A stretch of DNA of 64,000 bases from JAWXBG01 sp044375415 (GTDB lineage Bacteria; Bacteroidota; Bacteroidia; Flavobacteriales_D; Sanyastnellaceae), in contig JBILMS010000005.1 in NCBI GenBank assembly GCA_044375415.1, forward strand, positions 1 to 64,000, read 5' to 3'. A program made the position numbers and the translations under genes. This document shows, piece after piece, positions 41,357-50,247 of this stretch; position 1 is the first letter of the stretch, and each line of letters opens with the position of its first letter. The notes beneath the pieces are model-generated. The model did no database searches, was not told where the DNA came from, and saw nothing but the letters and a program-made list of their open reading frames with translations.

Positions 41357-42058
41357 TTAAACATTCACACCAAAGAGATATCCAACAAGTCCGGAAAGGG
41401 CCATAGCAATCGTTCCCCAAATAGTAATTCTCAGAATTGCTTTTACAATTCCGGAACCTCCGGTTTTTGCAGCCGTAGCTCCGAGAATTATTAGAAATAC
41501 AGTTGTGAAACCGTAGAGCCAATATTCCATGCCTTTGACCGGTGCCAAGAGTATTACTAAAAGAGGTAATAATCCTCCTACTGTGAAAGCTGCTCCAGAG
41601 GCCAATGCAGCTTGTATGGGGTTGGCTTGACTAATCTCATTAATACCTAACTCATCTCTAATGTGAGCGCCTAAGGCATCCTTTGCAGTCAATTCTATTG
41701 CCACTTGCATGGCTGTTTCTTTTTTTAGACCGCGCTTCTCATAGATCTGAGCTAAAATAGTTAGTTCTTCTTCCGGCATTTCTTCCAGCTCCTTGGTCTC
41801 TCTTTCTATGTCCGCTTTTTCTATATCCGTTTGTGAACTTACTGAAACGTATTCGCCGGCCGACATGGACAATGCTCCGGCAACGAGTCCGGCGACGGTA
41901 GCCAATACAATAGGCTCTCTCGTTGAACCTGCAGCCGCCACCCCGATAGCCAGACTTGAAATTGAAATAATCCCATCATTGGCGCCCAAAACAGCGGCTC
42001 TCAACCAATTACTTCTGTGGATATAATGACTGTCTAAGTAGTTGTCGATGGTTACCAT
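41357..42058 (-). CDS. VIT1/CCC1 family transporter (iron/manganese)
   Basis: 233 aa from ATG 42058. The family start HRSNWLRAAVLGANDGIISISSLAIGVAAAG is followed by VLATVAGLVAGALSMSAGEYVSVSSQTDIEKADIERE, the conserved first two helices with metal-path residues, then a cytoplasmic acidic helix pair (ELEEMPEEELTILAQIYEKRGL) that binds metal, and three more membrane helices. Members carry Fe2+ or Mn2+ out of the cytosol; no ferritin-like extension is present. It follows the GNAT gene by 28 bases on the same strand and is probably co-transcribed. Confidence 0.92.
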   Translation of the reverse strand: MVTIDNYLDSHYIHRSNWLRAAVLGANDGIISISSLAIGVAAAGSTREPIVLATVAGLVAGALSMSAGEYVSVSSQTDIEKADIERETKELEEMPEEELTILAQIYEKRGLKKETAMQVAIELTAKDALGAHIRDELGINEISQANPIQAALASGAAFTVGGLLPLLVILLAPVKGMEYWLYGFTTVFLIILGATAAKTGGSGIVKAILRITIWGTIAMALSGLVGYLFGVNV

Positions 42059-42086
42059 TGCGTTGTTGTTTTGTGTTATTATTAAC

Positions 42087-42659
42087 CTAATCACTCTCCC
42101 TAAGTTTCTTCCAATCCCCATCAGTAAGCGAGTACATTTCCGAATCCGTATTTACTCCATCTACTCGGTAGTGCTTACGAGCTGTGCCTTCCCATTTAAA
42201 ACCAAATCGTTTTAGAAGTTTTACAGACGGAATATTTTCAATATCCACGAAAGCTTCAATACGTTCGAGTTTAAGTTCATCGATTCCATAATTCAAAGTA
42301 GGTAGCAAGGCTTCACTCATGTAACCTTGTCCTCTATATTCTCCATAGTGCAAGTTGTATCCAAGTTCGGCACGCTGATGTCGAGTATACAAAGTGTGAT
42401 AACCACATGTACCCAATGTCGTTTTTGTTTCCTTCGAAATTAGATGGAACATAAATATCGACTTTCCAAACATACTTGATCCATATTCAAATAATTCCCT
42501 TTCGCGTGTCATTTCTTCTACTGTTCGATAACCGAAAAAAGAAAGCAATTCATCTTCATTGAGAAGGCCAAAAGCTTCATTGAAGGTCGATGGTTCAAGG
42601 GGTCGCAAAAAAAGCCTGTCGGTCTCGAGAGTGAAGGTATGAGAGGGTAAGAGTTTCAT
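42087..42659 (-). CDS. GNAT N-acetyltransferase, RimJ/RimL type
   Basis: 190 aa. LETDRLFLRPLEPSTFNEAF is the RimJ/RimL start, GTCGYHTLYTRHQRAELGYNLHYGEYRGQGYMSEAL carries the acetyl-CoA binding R/Q-x-x-G-x-G/A loop, and FVDIENIPSVKLLKRFGFKWEG is the usual motif B. Transfers acetyl groups to an amine, often a ribosomal protein N terminus or a small molecule; substrate unknown. A TATTTTTG box lies 5 bases before the ATG, so the message is nearly leaderless. First gene of a unit with the VIT1-like transporter. Confidence 0.9.
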   Translation of the reverse strand: MKLLPSHTFTLETDRLFLRPLEPSTFNEAFGLLNEDELLSFFGYRTVEEMTRERELFEYGSSMFGKSIFMFHLISKETKTTLGTCGYHTLYTRHQRAELGYNLHYGEYRGQGYMSEALLPTLNYGIDELKLERIEAFVDIENIPSVKLLKRFGFKWEGTARKHYRVDGVNTDSEMYSLTDGDWKKLRESD

Positions 42660-42664
42660 TCTGA

Positions 42665-42672
42665 CAAAAATA
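42665..42672 (-). promoter_or_regulatory. Bacteroidota -7 promoter box TATTTTTG
   Basis: Perfect TAnnTTTG, 5 bases before ATG 42659. Confidence 0.55.
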
Positions 42673-42794
42673 CCGCTTGAATCGCTTGATGGAACCTCAA
42701 AATATGCAAATACGTAGTTTACCGTAGAAGGGCCGCAAACCAGCTACCGTCTTTTGTACCGCAAAATTCAACTTATAACCTCAAACAGCTTTTC

Positions 42795-44033
42795 ATGAAA
42801 AAGACAGTATTTCTTCTTGCTCTGTTGGCTTCCTTTACCGGAAGGGCGGCAGATCTTATTGTAGCCGATGGCGGTGCCGGTGGTGCATATTCAACCATTG
42901 GAGCGGCCGTTACAGCGGCTGCCAGCGGCGACCGAATCATTATTACACCAAAACCCGGCGGAGCTACTTACAATGAAAACATTACGATAACAAACAAGTC
43001 CTTGCAATTTCTTTCAGCCACCGAAGGAACTTATTGGAAACTAAACGGTAGTATGACCCTCAATCCAAGTGTTGCCGGTCTAAGCTTCACTATTTCGGGA
43101 GCACATATTACAAGTGGTAATATCAGTTCAGGAGTAAATGCTCCGGCCGGAACTCGTTGCACGGTGAATATTCTAGGTAGTAAACTCACCAGTGGATATA
43201 TCGACTTTGCAGTAAACAATTTCGATATGACAGTTGCTGCTGACAGCATTATGAATGGTTACGTTTATCTACGCTTCGGGAACATTTTCGGTAACTACAT
43301 CAATGTGGGTTCCTTATGGGCTCATGCAATATCATACGGCAACGACCCTGTTGCTACCAATGATGTTTTGAATGTGGTTGGAAATAAAATCCTGGCCAGT
43401 ACTTATGGTGTTCAAGCAACTTATGGCATCTACATTGGTAGTACCAATCATGTTTTCAATATTGCCAATAATTATTTTGATGGTGGAGGACAGAATCAAA
43501 ATTTGATTTACATAGCTTCAACAAAATCAACCACCACAGCAAGTAATTACATTATCAATAACACATTTGAACATTCAAACACCAACTCTTGGTGCATCTA
43601 TCTGACCTCACACAATTCATATGTATATGTGTTGAACAACGTAATTGAAAACAATGGAACCGGTATTTATGGTATCGGAGCTAATACACCTACTATTTCA
43701 GATGTATTTGGTTACAATTATGTAGAAGCTACTAATACTCCTTTTGGAAGTATATATAACGATGGAACAAACGTTGGCTCATCTCCTATGACTATCAACA
43801 CATCCACAGGAGCCCTTCTAACAGGAGCCGGTATAAACGGTGGTAGTCCTGACCTTCAATACAGCGACATAGATCTTAGTCGCAATGATGCAGGATGTTT
43901 TGGAGGTTCCCTTACACGTGCAAACTATATCGGAATGACCGCAACTAGCACACAGGTTATTTTCTTCGATGCTCCAACGCGCATTCTCAACGGACAAACT
44001 ATAAACATATCAGCTAAAGGTTTCGACCGATAA
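42795..44033 (+). CDS. Secreted right-handed parallel beta-helix protein (paralogue 1 of 3)
   Basis: 412 aa, signal peptide MKKTVFLLALLASFTGRA. The N-terminal segment VADGGAGGAYSTIGAAVTAAASGDRIIITP followed by YNENITITNKSLQFLSA is the classic start of pectate-lyase-like beta-helices. The middle is rich in N-N-x-I/V-x-N ladder positions (NIANNYFDGGGQN, YIINNTFEHSNTN, YVLNNVIENNGTGIYG), the stacked-rung pattern. No lyase catalytic set is obvious, so it may bind rather than cut a glycan. It ends in DAPTRILNGQTINISAKGFDR, a tail shared with its two paralogues, and has no recognised T9SS domain. It starts a cluster transcribed to 49504. Confidence 0.85.
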   Translation: MKKTVFLLALLASFTGRAADLIVADGGAGGAYSTIGAAVTAAASGDRIIITPKPGGATYNENITITNKSLQFLSATEGTYWKLNGSMTLNPSVAGLSFTISGAHITSGNISSGVNAPAGTRCTVNILGSKLTSGYIDFAVNNFDMTVAADSIMNGYVYLRFGNIFGNYINVGSLWAHAISYGNDPVATNDVLNVVGNKILASTYGVQATYGIYIGSTNHVFNIANNYFDGGGQNQNLIYIASTKSTTTASNYIINNTFEHSNTNSWCIYLTSHNSYVYVLNNVIENNGTGIYGIGANTPTISDVFGYNYVEATNTPFGSIYNDGTNVGSSPMTINTSTGALLTGAGINGGSPDLQYSDIDLSRNDAGCFGGSLTRANYIGMTATSTQVIFFDAPTRILNGQTINISAKGFDR

Positions 44034-44068
44034 GCACAGACTTAACTCATTTAAACAAAAAAGAAATC

Positions 44069-45325
44069 ATGAAAAAGATATTTTTTATCCTCATAGCCTT
44101 TATTACTGTTTCTAACCTCTCTTTTGCAATCGACCGCATCGTCGCGGAAGGTGGACAAGGAGGAGCTTTTCCAAGCATTATGGCCGCAGTAAATGCAGCG
44201 GTTAGTGGTGATAGAATTCTAATCTATCCTAAAGCAAATGGAGCACACTACAGCGAAAACGTTTCGATTACAAACAAATCACTGCAACTTCTATCTGCAG
44301 AAGAAGGAACACGTTTCAAATTGAGTGGATACATCTATTTCGATCCAACCACAGCAGGTTTAGAATTAGTTATTATCCAAGCTCATTTGCTTCCCGGGGG
44401 AGTAATTGGAACGAATGTTAATGCACCGGCCGGAACAAGATGTAAAGTGACGATAATGGATAACTTACTTGAATCAGGAGCCATAAGTTTCGATGCGAAC
44501 TACTTTGATTGCAACATCGCGAACAACACTCTTTTATCCGGATTAATTGGATTTCGTTTCGGAAGAGTTGTTGGCAATACTGTTACGCATCAAAATACAT
44601 GCAGCCATGCAATATATGCGACGACTGATGCCGTGGCCACAAATGACATTAACTACATTGTAGGAAACAAACTAATAATGAACACTAACAATTTCTGCGG
44701 AACAAGCATTGGTGGATTATATAACTCGAGCACTTCTCAATTCTTCTATATCGCGAACAACTTTGTAGATACAAACGCATCATGGCAAATAGCGATATAC
44801 ATCGCCGGTACAAAGACATCAACTGCTGATAAAAATCGTGTTTACAATAATTCCGTTCTCAACAATGGAAGTAATAATAACTGGTCTCTTTATACTCAAT
44901 CTCACAATTCACTCACAGAATTTTTCAACAACACTATTGAGGTGAGTGGTGTTGGTGTTTATGGTTTCGGCAGTAACACGCCAAGTGTGAATGATGCTTT
45001 CCAGTACAACTACACAAATTTGAACAATACACTTTCGTTCAGTAGTATCGTAAATGATGGAACGAATGTTCAAGGTGCAGTCTTTACAATGAATTCAACA
45101 ACGGGGAATGTAACAGCAGGAGCTCCGGTAAATGGAGGAAATCCGGATAACGCGCATACCGATTTGGATTTAACGCGCAATGACGCCGACTGTTTCGGTG
45201 GTTCATATAGCAGAGAAAATTTCACTCAAACTCCGGGCGGAGCCGTGACATCCTTTGTGATAGCACCTCGCCGAGTTTTAGCCGGTCAGACTATTTCAAT
45301 CAGCGCCGACGGATACGACCGTTAA
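44069..45325 (+). CDS. Secreted right-handed parallel beta-helix protein (paralogue 2 of 3)
   Basis: 418 aa, signal peptide MKKIFFILIAFITVSNLSFA. Same layout as its neighbour: VAEGGQGGAFPSIMAAVNAAVSGDRILIYPKANG, YSENVSITNKSLQLLSAEEGTRFKL, then beta-helix rungs (NYIVGNKLIMNTNNFCG, FYIANNFVDTNASW, VYNNSVLNNGSNNN) and the tail IAPRRVLAGQTISISADGYDR. It begins 35 bases after paralogue 1 stops, so the two form one transcript with the giant gene after it. Ligand unknown. Residue-level similarity to 53382-54623 is about as strong as to paralogue 1, judged by eye. Confidence 0.85.
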   Translation: MKKIFFILIAFITVSNLSFAIDRIVAEGGQGGAFPSIMAAVNAAVSGDRILIYPKANGAHYSENVSITNKSLQLLSAEEGTRFKLSGYIYFDPTTAGLELVIIQAHLLPGGVIGTNVNAPAGTRCKVTIMDNLLESGAISFDANYFDCNIANNTLLSGLIGFRFGRVVGNTVTHQNTCSHAIYATTDAVATNDINYIVGNKLIMNTNNFCGTSIGGLYNSSTSQFFYIANNFVDTNASWQIAIYIAGTKTSTADKNRVYNNSVLNNGSNNNWSLYTQSHNSLTEFFNNTIEVSGVGVYGFGSNTPSVNDAFQYNYTNLNNTLSFSSIVNDGTNVQGAVFTMNSTTGNVTAGAPVNGGNPDNAHTDLDLTRNDADCFGGSYSRENFTQTPGGAVTSFVIAPRRVLAGQTISISADGYDR

Positions 45326-45364
45326 ACAACCACAGATTATTTACCAAAAAATTAATCCAACACT

Positions 45365-48300
45365 ATGAACAGGATGAAACACATCCGGGTGTGGTTGACA
45401 ATGGTTATCCTTTTGCTCAGCACGATAATACACGCACAAGTGTATTCAGTTGCGGCAAGCGAATATTTCATCGATACAGATCCGGGAACAGGTTTGGGCA
45501 CGCCCCTTAACGCAACGGATGGGACCTTCAACAATCTATGGGAATCTGTGAGTGGAAACATTGCAGCTCTTTCTGTGGGTCAGCATACATTGAACATCCG
45601 AATACAAGATGGCAATGGTAACTGGGGTCCGGTATTTACAAGAAGTATTGTTGTAGAAAACCAAGCAACCGTCCGAGATATTCAGATTACACAAGCTGAA
45701 TTTTTTATTGATGCGGATCCGGGAGAAGGCAATGGAACAGCTATGATAGCCTTCGACGGAAATTTTAATGATGCCATTGAAACACTCTCGTTAAACAGTA
45801 TATCCGTAACAAACGGATTGCACAAATTGAACCTGCGTGTAAAAGGCGAAGATGGTTCTTGGAGTGCTGTATTCTCTAGAGTGATCACAGTTGAATCTCT
45901 TTTAACGGTTCGTGATATTCGCATAACCTCCGGTGAAGTATTTTTTGATACTGATCCGGGAACAGGAAACGGAATAGCTCTTGTAGCTTTCGATGGAAAC
46001 TTCAATGATGCCTTTGAATCCGTAATTCAAACCTCTTTGAATACCACCGTTGGTTTGCATTCCATCAATATTCGATTGAGAGGATTGGACAACACATGGG
46101 GCCCTTTATTCTCAAGGGTAATCACAGTGGAAAATCCGATTTCTGCAAACAACACAAAGATCAATTTCGCTGAATATTTCTTCGATACTGATCCGGGGGA
46201 AGGAAATGGCACTCCCATCCTTGCATTCGACGGCAACTTCAGTGATGCCTTTGAAAAGGTTTTTGCTTCTTCGGTCAACGTTCCTTCTGCGGGTCAACAT
46301 AAACTATTCGTTCGTGTTGCCGACATCAACGGTTCTTGGTCTGCTGCTTTTAGCACTATGATTAGTGTAGAAAATGCAATTACCGCTCGAAACATCAACA
46401 TTACAAACGCCGAATACTTTTGGAACACAGATCCAGGCGTAGGCAATGGAACCGCCCTGCTCTCATTTGATGGCAACTTCGATGAAGCATTTGATGTAGC
46501 ATTTGCATCTGCGGCTTCTACCCCATCAACCGGAGTGCATACTCTTTTTGTTCGCACAAGAGGTATAGACGGTTCTTGGTCCGAAAGTTTTCACATGATT
46601 GTTTCGGTTGAAAATCTTTTAACATCTAGAAATGTACGAATCACCCAAGGTGAATACTATTGGGATACAGATCCCGGAGAAGGTTCGGGAAATGCGCTGA
46701 TCGCATTTGATGGAAATTTCAACAATGCATTTGAAACAGCTTTCACGGGTTCGGCCGCTTCACCTTCAAATGGAGTACACACTTTGCATGTGCGTGTTGT
46801 TGGAATAGATGGTAGTTGGGGGCAAACATTTGCTACAGTGATGACCATTGAAAGTCCTATCACTTCTAGAAACATCAAAGTAGCTTATGCCGAGTACTTC
46901 TTCGATGCAGATCCGGGAGAAGGCAGTGGATCTCCTGTTCTTGCCTTTGATGGAAACTTCAACAATGCATTTGAAAAATTAAGTACAAGTACTAACTCCG
47001 GTTTGCTACTTCCGGGTGCCCACACATTACACGTTAGAAATCTCGGTCTTGATGGAGCATGGAGCCAGCCTTTCCGCACAATTATTTATGTGGACCCTTG
47101 CCTTACTTCTCCCGTTGTGACAACTTCACCCTCGGGAGTTATTTCTATTTGTCCGGAAGATAGTTTACTACTCACGGCAAGTGCAGGTTTGCAAAGTTAC
47201 CAATGGTTTAGTGGACTAAATCAAGTTGGAAACAATCAAACTCTTTGGGTTGATAGCGCCGCATTCTACCGAGTAATCGGATTCGATATAGACGGTTGTC
47301 CCGGTGTTTCGGCCAATGTGCAGATTCTTGAATACACCGTTCCATCGAATACAATTTCCGTAAATGGATCTCTTTCATTCTGTGAAGGTGGAAGCAGAAT
47401 ACTCACTGCGAGCAACGGATTTGCATCGTACCTCTGGAGCAATGGTCAAACGACGCAGAGCATTTCAGTCAGTGCATCAGGAACCTATTCGTGTGTTGCA
47501 ACGACTGCGGGTGGTTGTTCCAGAACATCCGCTCCTGTTGTGATCGATGTATATGAAGCACCATCAGCTCATGTGATAACACCGTCGAATCCGATCGTTT
47601 GTTTTGGTGATTCTATTGTGTTGAGTTCATCTTACACAACAGGTAATCTCTGGAATACGGGGGCTACAACACAAGAAATATTTGTTGGAGCCGGCAGCTA
47701 TAGTGTCACATACACCGATGGTAGCGGATGCTCATCCAATGCCTCTATTGTTGTGGGTACCGAAGATGCAATCTCTTCTATTGCCGCAAGTGGATACCTT
47801 TTTTATCTGCCGACTTCAACCGTGAATTTCACTTCAACAACAAACGGTTCCATAACTAATTACCTCTGGGACTTTGGAGATGGATTTACTTCAGGTGATC
47901 AAAATCCAAATCATACGTATGCAGTGAGCGGCACATATATTGTATCTCTCACAGTAACTACGACTAGTGGATGTAACACCGTCGAATACCTTGCTCCTAT
48001 TCAAATTTGGCAGGTATTCCCTACAGAAGATAATTCACTCCCAATAGTAGTCGACGCAACAGCAGCTACATGGCTTTCACCACTTATTGGATATGTAACT
48101 CTTCCAAATGGACAATTGTGTTACACGACAGATGGAGGTATTACATGGGTTCCTGTGGTTACCGGAACGACGGATGATATTTACGGTGTATCATACACCG
48201 GAGATGCGTCAAATTATGCCGTGTGGATATTTGGTGCGAATGGTCTTGTATGTGTATCGTACAACGGAGGTCCATTTTTACCTGCAAATCCATCCGGATT

Positions 48301-49504
48301 GCCGGGAGGTACGACCTTCTATGGTGGATTTTGGAGTGGAGGAAATGGCTACTTCTTTGGAAGTAACAACACCATCTGCTATTACTCGAATGGTGTATGG
48401 TATCCGATCAATCCAACCGGTGTGCCCGGCGGTACAACATGGTATGGAGGTTGGTACGCAGGCGGATATTTATGGGCTTACGGAAGCGGTGGACTTATCT
48501 GTTACTACAGCAATGGTCAATGGTATCCTGCAAATGGTACCGGAGGCATTGGTGGTGGAACTAGCTTCTATGGTGGTTACTATTCCGGTGCCAGCTCATG
48601 TGTGTTCGTTGGTGGAAGCGGCGGAGTATTGTGGGGTTCGTATGATAATGGCAACACATGGGGTTCTATCAATACGGGTTATCCTTATGCGTGGTACGAT
48701 GTATACGTAAATGGAAGCACGATCATTTGTGTCGGTGAAGGCGGAGCAATCTGCGTAAGTATGGATGGTGGTTTAACATGGGAACTCTATTCTACAGGTA
48801 ATAACAACGACTGCACCGGTATTGAAGCTAATGGTTGTCTGGCATACATCACTACAACAAATGGAGGTGTATTCCAATTCCCTATTTCACAAGTACCATT
48901 GAGTGCTCCGGTAATTTCTGCTAATCCGGGAACGATTTGCTCAGGTCAGAATTCAACACTAAGCGTGTTAAATCCAAGAATTGGTAGTACGTTTTTATGG
49001 AGCAATGGTGCAACGGGATCAAGCATTTCCATTTCTACAGCGGGAATCTATTCTGTTACCGAACACTCGTATTGCGATACAGTAACGTCTCTCACTGTTG
49101 GAGTTTTAGCTGAAACAGGTATAACTTATTTCGCGGATAACGACGGAGATTCTTTTGGTAATCCGGCGTCCGTTGTTCTATCATGTGATGGAGCTCCTAA
49201 CGGATATGTTGTTAACAATACAGATTGCGATGATACAAGAGCAGATGTGAATCCACTTGCTCCCGGAACAGGAGAAGGCATTGACAATGATTGCAGCGGT
49301 GAAATTGATGCCGACGAAAATTACTGTCCAGCCGATTTGAATAATGATGAAGTTGTAGGAGTTTCCGATCTACTCATCTTCCTTGGTCTCTATGGTACTA
49401 ATTGTGCAGGACCTCCTTGCACGGGAGACTTTAATGGAGATTACCAAGTGGGTGTATCCGATCTATTGATTTTCCTTGGCCTTTACGGAAGTCCGTGCCC
49501 ATAA
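45365..49504 (+). CDS. Giant secreted repeat protein with PKD, propeller, MopE and dockerin-like ends
   Basis: 1379 aa, signal peptide ending in IIHAQ (about residue 25). Residues 33-575: seven repeats of about 79 residues, each AEYFFDTDPGEGNGTP..AFDGNFNDAFE then HTLHVRVxGxDGSWS and a linking strand. Residues 575-800: cysteine-bearing Ig-like domains. About 800-895: PKD domain (YLWDFGDG near 832). About 900-1170: a Tyr/Trp/Gly-rich propeller (GGTTWYGGWYAGGYLWAYGSGG). Then an Ig-like domain, a MopE-type metal motif (ADNDGDSFGNP, NNTDCDDTRADVNP, about 1254-1318) and two dockerin-like calcium loops (DLNNDEVVGVSDLLIFLGLYG and DFNGDYQVGVSDLLIFLGLYG). No T9SS sorting domain is seen. Probably a surface adhesin or matrix protein, last gene before a terminator. 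Confidence 0.88.
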   Translation: MNRMKHIRVWLTMVILLLSTIIHAQVYSVAASEYFIDTDPGTGLGTPLNATDGTFNNLWESVSGNIAALSVGQHTLNIRIQDGNGNWGPVFTRSIVVENQATVRDIQITQAEFFIDADPGEGNGTAMIAFDGNFNDAIETLSLNSISVTNGLHKLNLRVKGEDGSWSAVFSRVITVESLLTVRDIRITSGEVFFDTDPGTGNGIALVAFDGNFNDAFESVIQTSLNTTVGLHSINIRLRGLDNTWGPLFSRVITVENPISANNTKINFAEYFFDTDPGEGNGTPILAFDGNFSDAFEKVFASSVNVPSAGQHKLFVRVADINGSWSAAFSTMISVENAITARNINITNAEYFWNTDPGVGNGTALLSFDGNFDEAFDVAFASAASTPSTGVHTLFVRTRGIDGSWSESFHMIVSVENLLTSRNVRITQGEYYWDTDPGEGSGNALIAFDGNFNNAFETAFTGSAASPSNGVHTLHVRVVGIDGSWGQTFATVMTIESPITSRNIKVAYAEYFFDADPGEGSGSPVLAFDGNFNNAFEKLSTSTNSGLLLPGAHTLHVRNLGLDGAWSQPFRTIIYVDPCLTSPVVTTSPSGVISICPEDSLLLTASAGLQSYQWFSGLNQVGNNQTLWVDSAAFYRVIGFDIDGCPGVSANVQILEYTVPSNTISVNGSLSFCEGGSRILTASNGFASYLWSNGQTTQSISVSASGTYSCVATTAGGCSRTSAPVVIDVYEAPSAHVITPSNPIVCFGDSIVLSSSYTTGNLWNTGATTQEIFVGAGSYSVTYTDGSGCSSNASIVVGTEDAISSIAASGYLFYLPTSTVNFTSTTNGSITNYLWDFGDGFTSGDQNPNHTYAVSGTYIVSLTVTTTSGCNTVEYLAPIQIWQVFPTEDNSLPIVVDATAATWLSPLIGYVTLPNGQLCYTTDGGITWVPVVTGTTDDIYGVSYTGDASNYAVWIFGANGLVCVSYNGGPFLPANPSGLPGGTTFYGGFWSGGNGYFFGSNNTICYYSNGVWYPINPTGVPGGTTWYGGWYAGGYLWAYGSGGLICYYSNGQWYPANGTGGIGGGTSFYGGYYSGASSCVFVGGSGGVLWGSYDNGNTWGSINTGYPYAWYDVYVNGSTIICVGEGGAICVSMDGGLTWELYSTGNNNDCTGIEANGCLAYITTTNGGVFQFPISQVPLSAPVISANPGTICSGQNSTLSVLNPRIGSTFLWSNGATGSSISISTAGIYSVTEHSYCDTVTSLTVGVLAETGITYFADNDGDSFGNPASVVLSCDGAPNGYVVNNTDCDDTRADVNPLAPGTGEGIDNDCSGEIDADENYCPADLNNDEVVGVSDLLIFLGLYGTNCAGPPCTGDFNGDYQVGVSDLLIFLGLYGSPCP

Positions 49505-49532
49505 AACACGGCTGATTAACTTAACCAAAAGG

Positions 49533-49565
49533 AAAACGCCCTCTTTACGGAGTGCGTTTTTTTTT
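49533..49565 (+). terminator. Rho-independent terminator after the first giant gene
   Basis: AAAACGC (49533-49539) pairs with GCGTTTT (49554-49560), with an inner CTC/GAG pair, then continued T to 49565. Confidence 0.88.
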
Positions 49566-49574
49566 GCTTTAAAA

Positions 49575-50204
49575 TTATCTCACGCCGTAGACTTTATTCA
49601 CGGCTTCCATTCTTGACTGAACCTGCAACTTCTCATAAATATTGCGAATGTGCGTTCGAATCGTATCAGGGCTTAATTCGAGGTTAGCCGCAATTTCTTT
49701 ATATCGCAAACCATGTGATAAATGATCTAGGATTTGTCTTTCGCGGTTCGTAAGAAGATCGGCTGAACTGCCCGGAGATTGAGACTTTCGAAATGCCTCT
49801 ACTACTTTTCTGGCAATGTGAGCTGTCATAGGTGAACCACCTCTGTTCGCATCTACAATCGCTTCCCTAATTTTTTCGGGAGACGAATTTTTTAATATGT
49901 AACCACTCGCTCCAGCGCAAATAGAATCGAATATTTTATCTTCTTGTTCGAAGACTGTACACATTACTACTTGGGTCGAAGGTGCTACCATTTTCATCTG
50001 AGTCACACATTCGATACCCGACATTCCGGGAAGTTCTATATCCATGAGAACTACTTCTGCATTTATATCCTTACAGATATCTAAAAAATCCTCCGCAGAT
50101 GGAAATACATATACGTCGCTTACTTCAGAAAAGGATCGCGCAACACTTTCCATTGCTTCTCGCATGGTTCGGTCGTCTTCTACAATAGCTAGTTTTAAAG
50201 GCAT
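49575..50204 (-). CDS. Response regulator, NarL/FixJ (LuxR-type HTH) family
   Basis: 209 aa from ATG 50204. The receiver domain (about 1-120) has the acidic pair ED at 10-11 and the phospho-acceptor Asp55 in VVLMDIELPGMSG, and the conserved Lys in GYILKNSSPEKI. A C-terminal LuxR HTH follows: LTNRERQILDHLSHGLRYKEIAANLELSPDTIRTHIRNIYEKL (split). Cytoplasmic DNA-binding regulator. The gene lies 43 bases after the histidine kinase stop on the same strand, forming its cognate pair. A GATATTTG box (one mismatch) sits 3 bases upstream of the ATG. It is embedded between two copies of the repeat-protein module on the opposite strand. Confidence 0.93.
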   Translation of the reverse strand: MPLKLAIVEDDRTMREAMESVARSFSEVSDVYVFPSAEDFLDICKDINAEVVLMDIELPGMSGIECVTQMKMVAPSTQVVMCTVFEQEDKIFDSICAGASGYILKNSSPEKIREAIVDANRGGSPMTAHIARKVVEAFRKSQSPGSSADLLTNRERQILDHLSHGLRYKEIAANLELSPDTIRTHIRNIYEKLQVQSRMEAVNKVYGVR

Positions 50205-50247
50205 ATGCAAATATCTAGGTAAACGTATGTATTCATTTGTTCGTATT

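Noticed and set aside
42795..45325. Pectate lyases
   Set aside because: The beta-helix start is pectate-lyase-like but no catalytic Arg/Lys and calcium Asp set could be identified, so no lyase activity is claimed.
48108..48710. 200-codon plus-strand open frame inside the first giant gene
   Set aside because: It is out of frame with the clearly real repeat protein and its length comes from the Gly/Tyr-rich codon bias; no signal, no family features.
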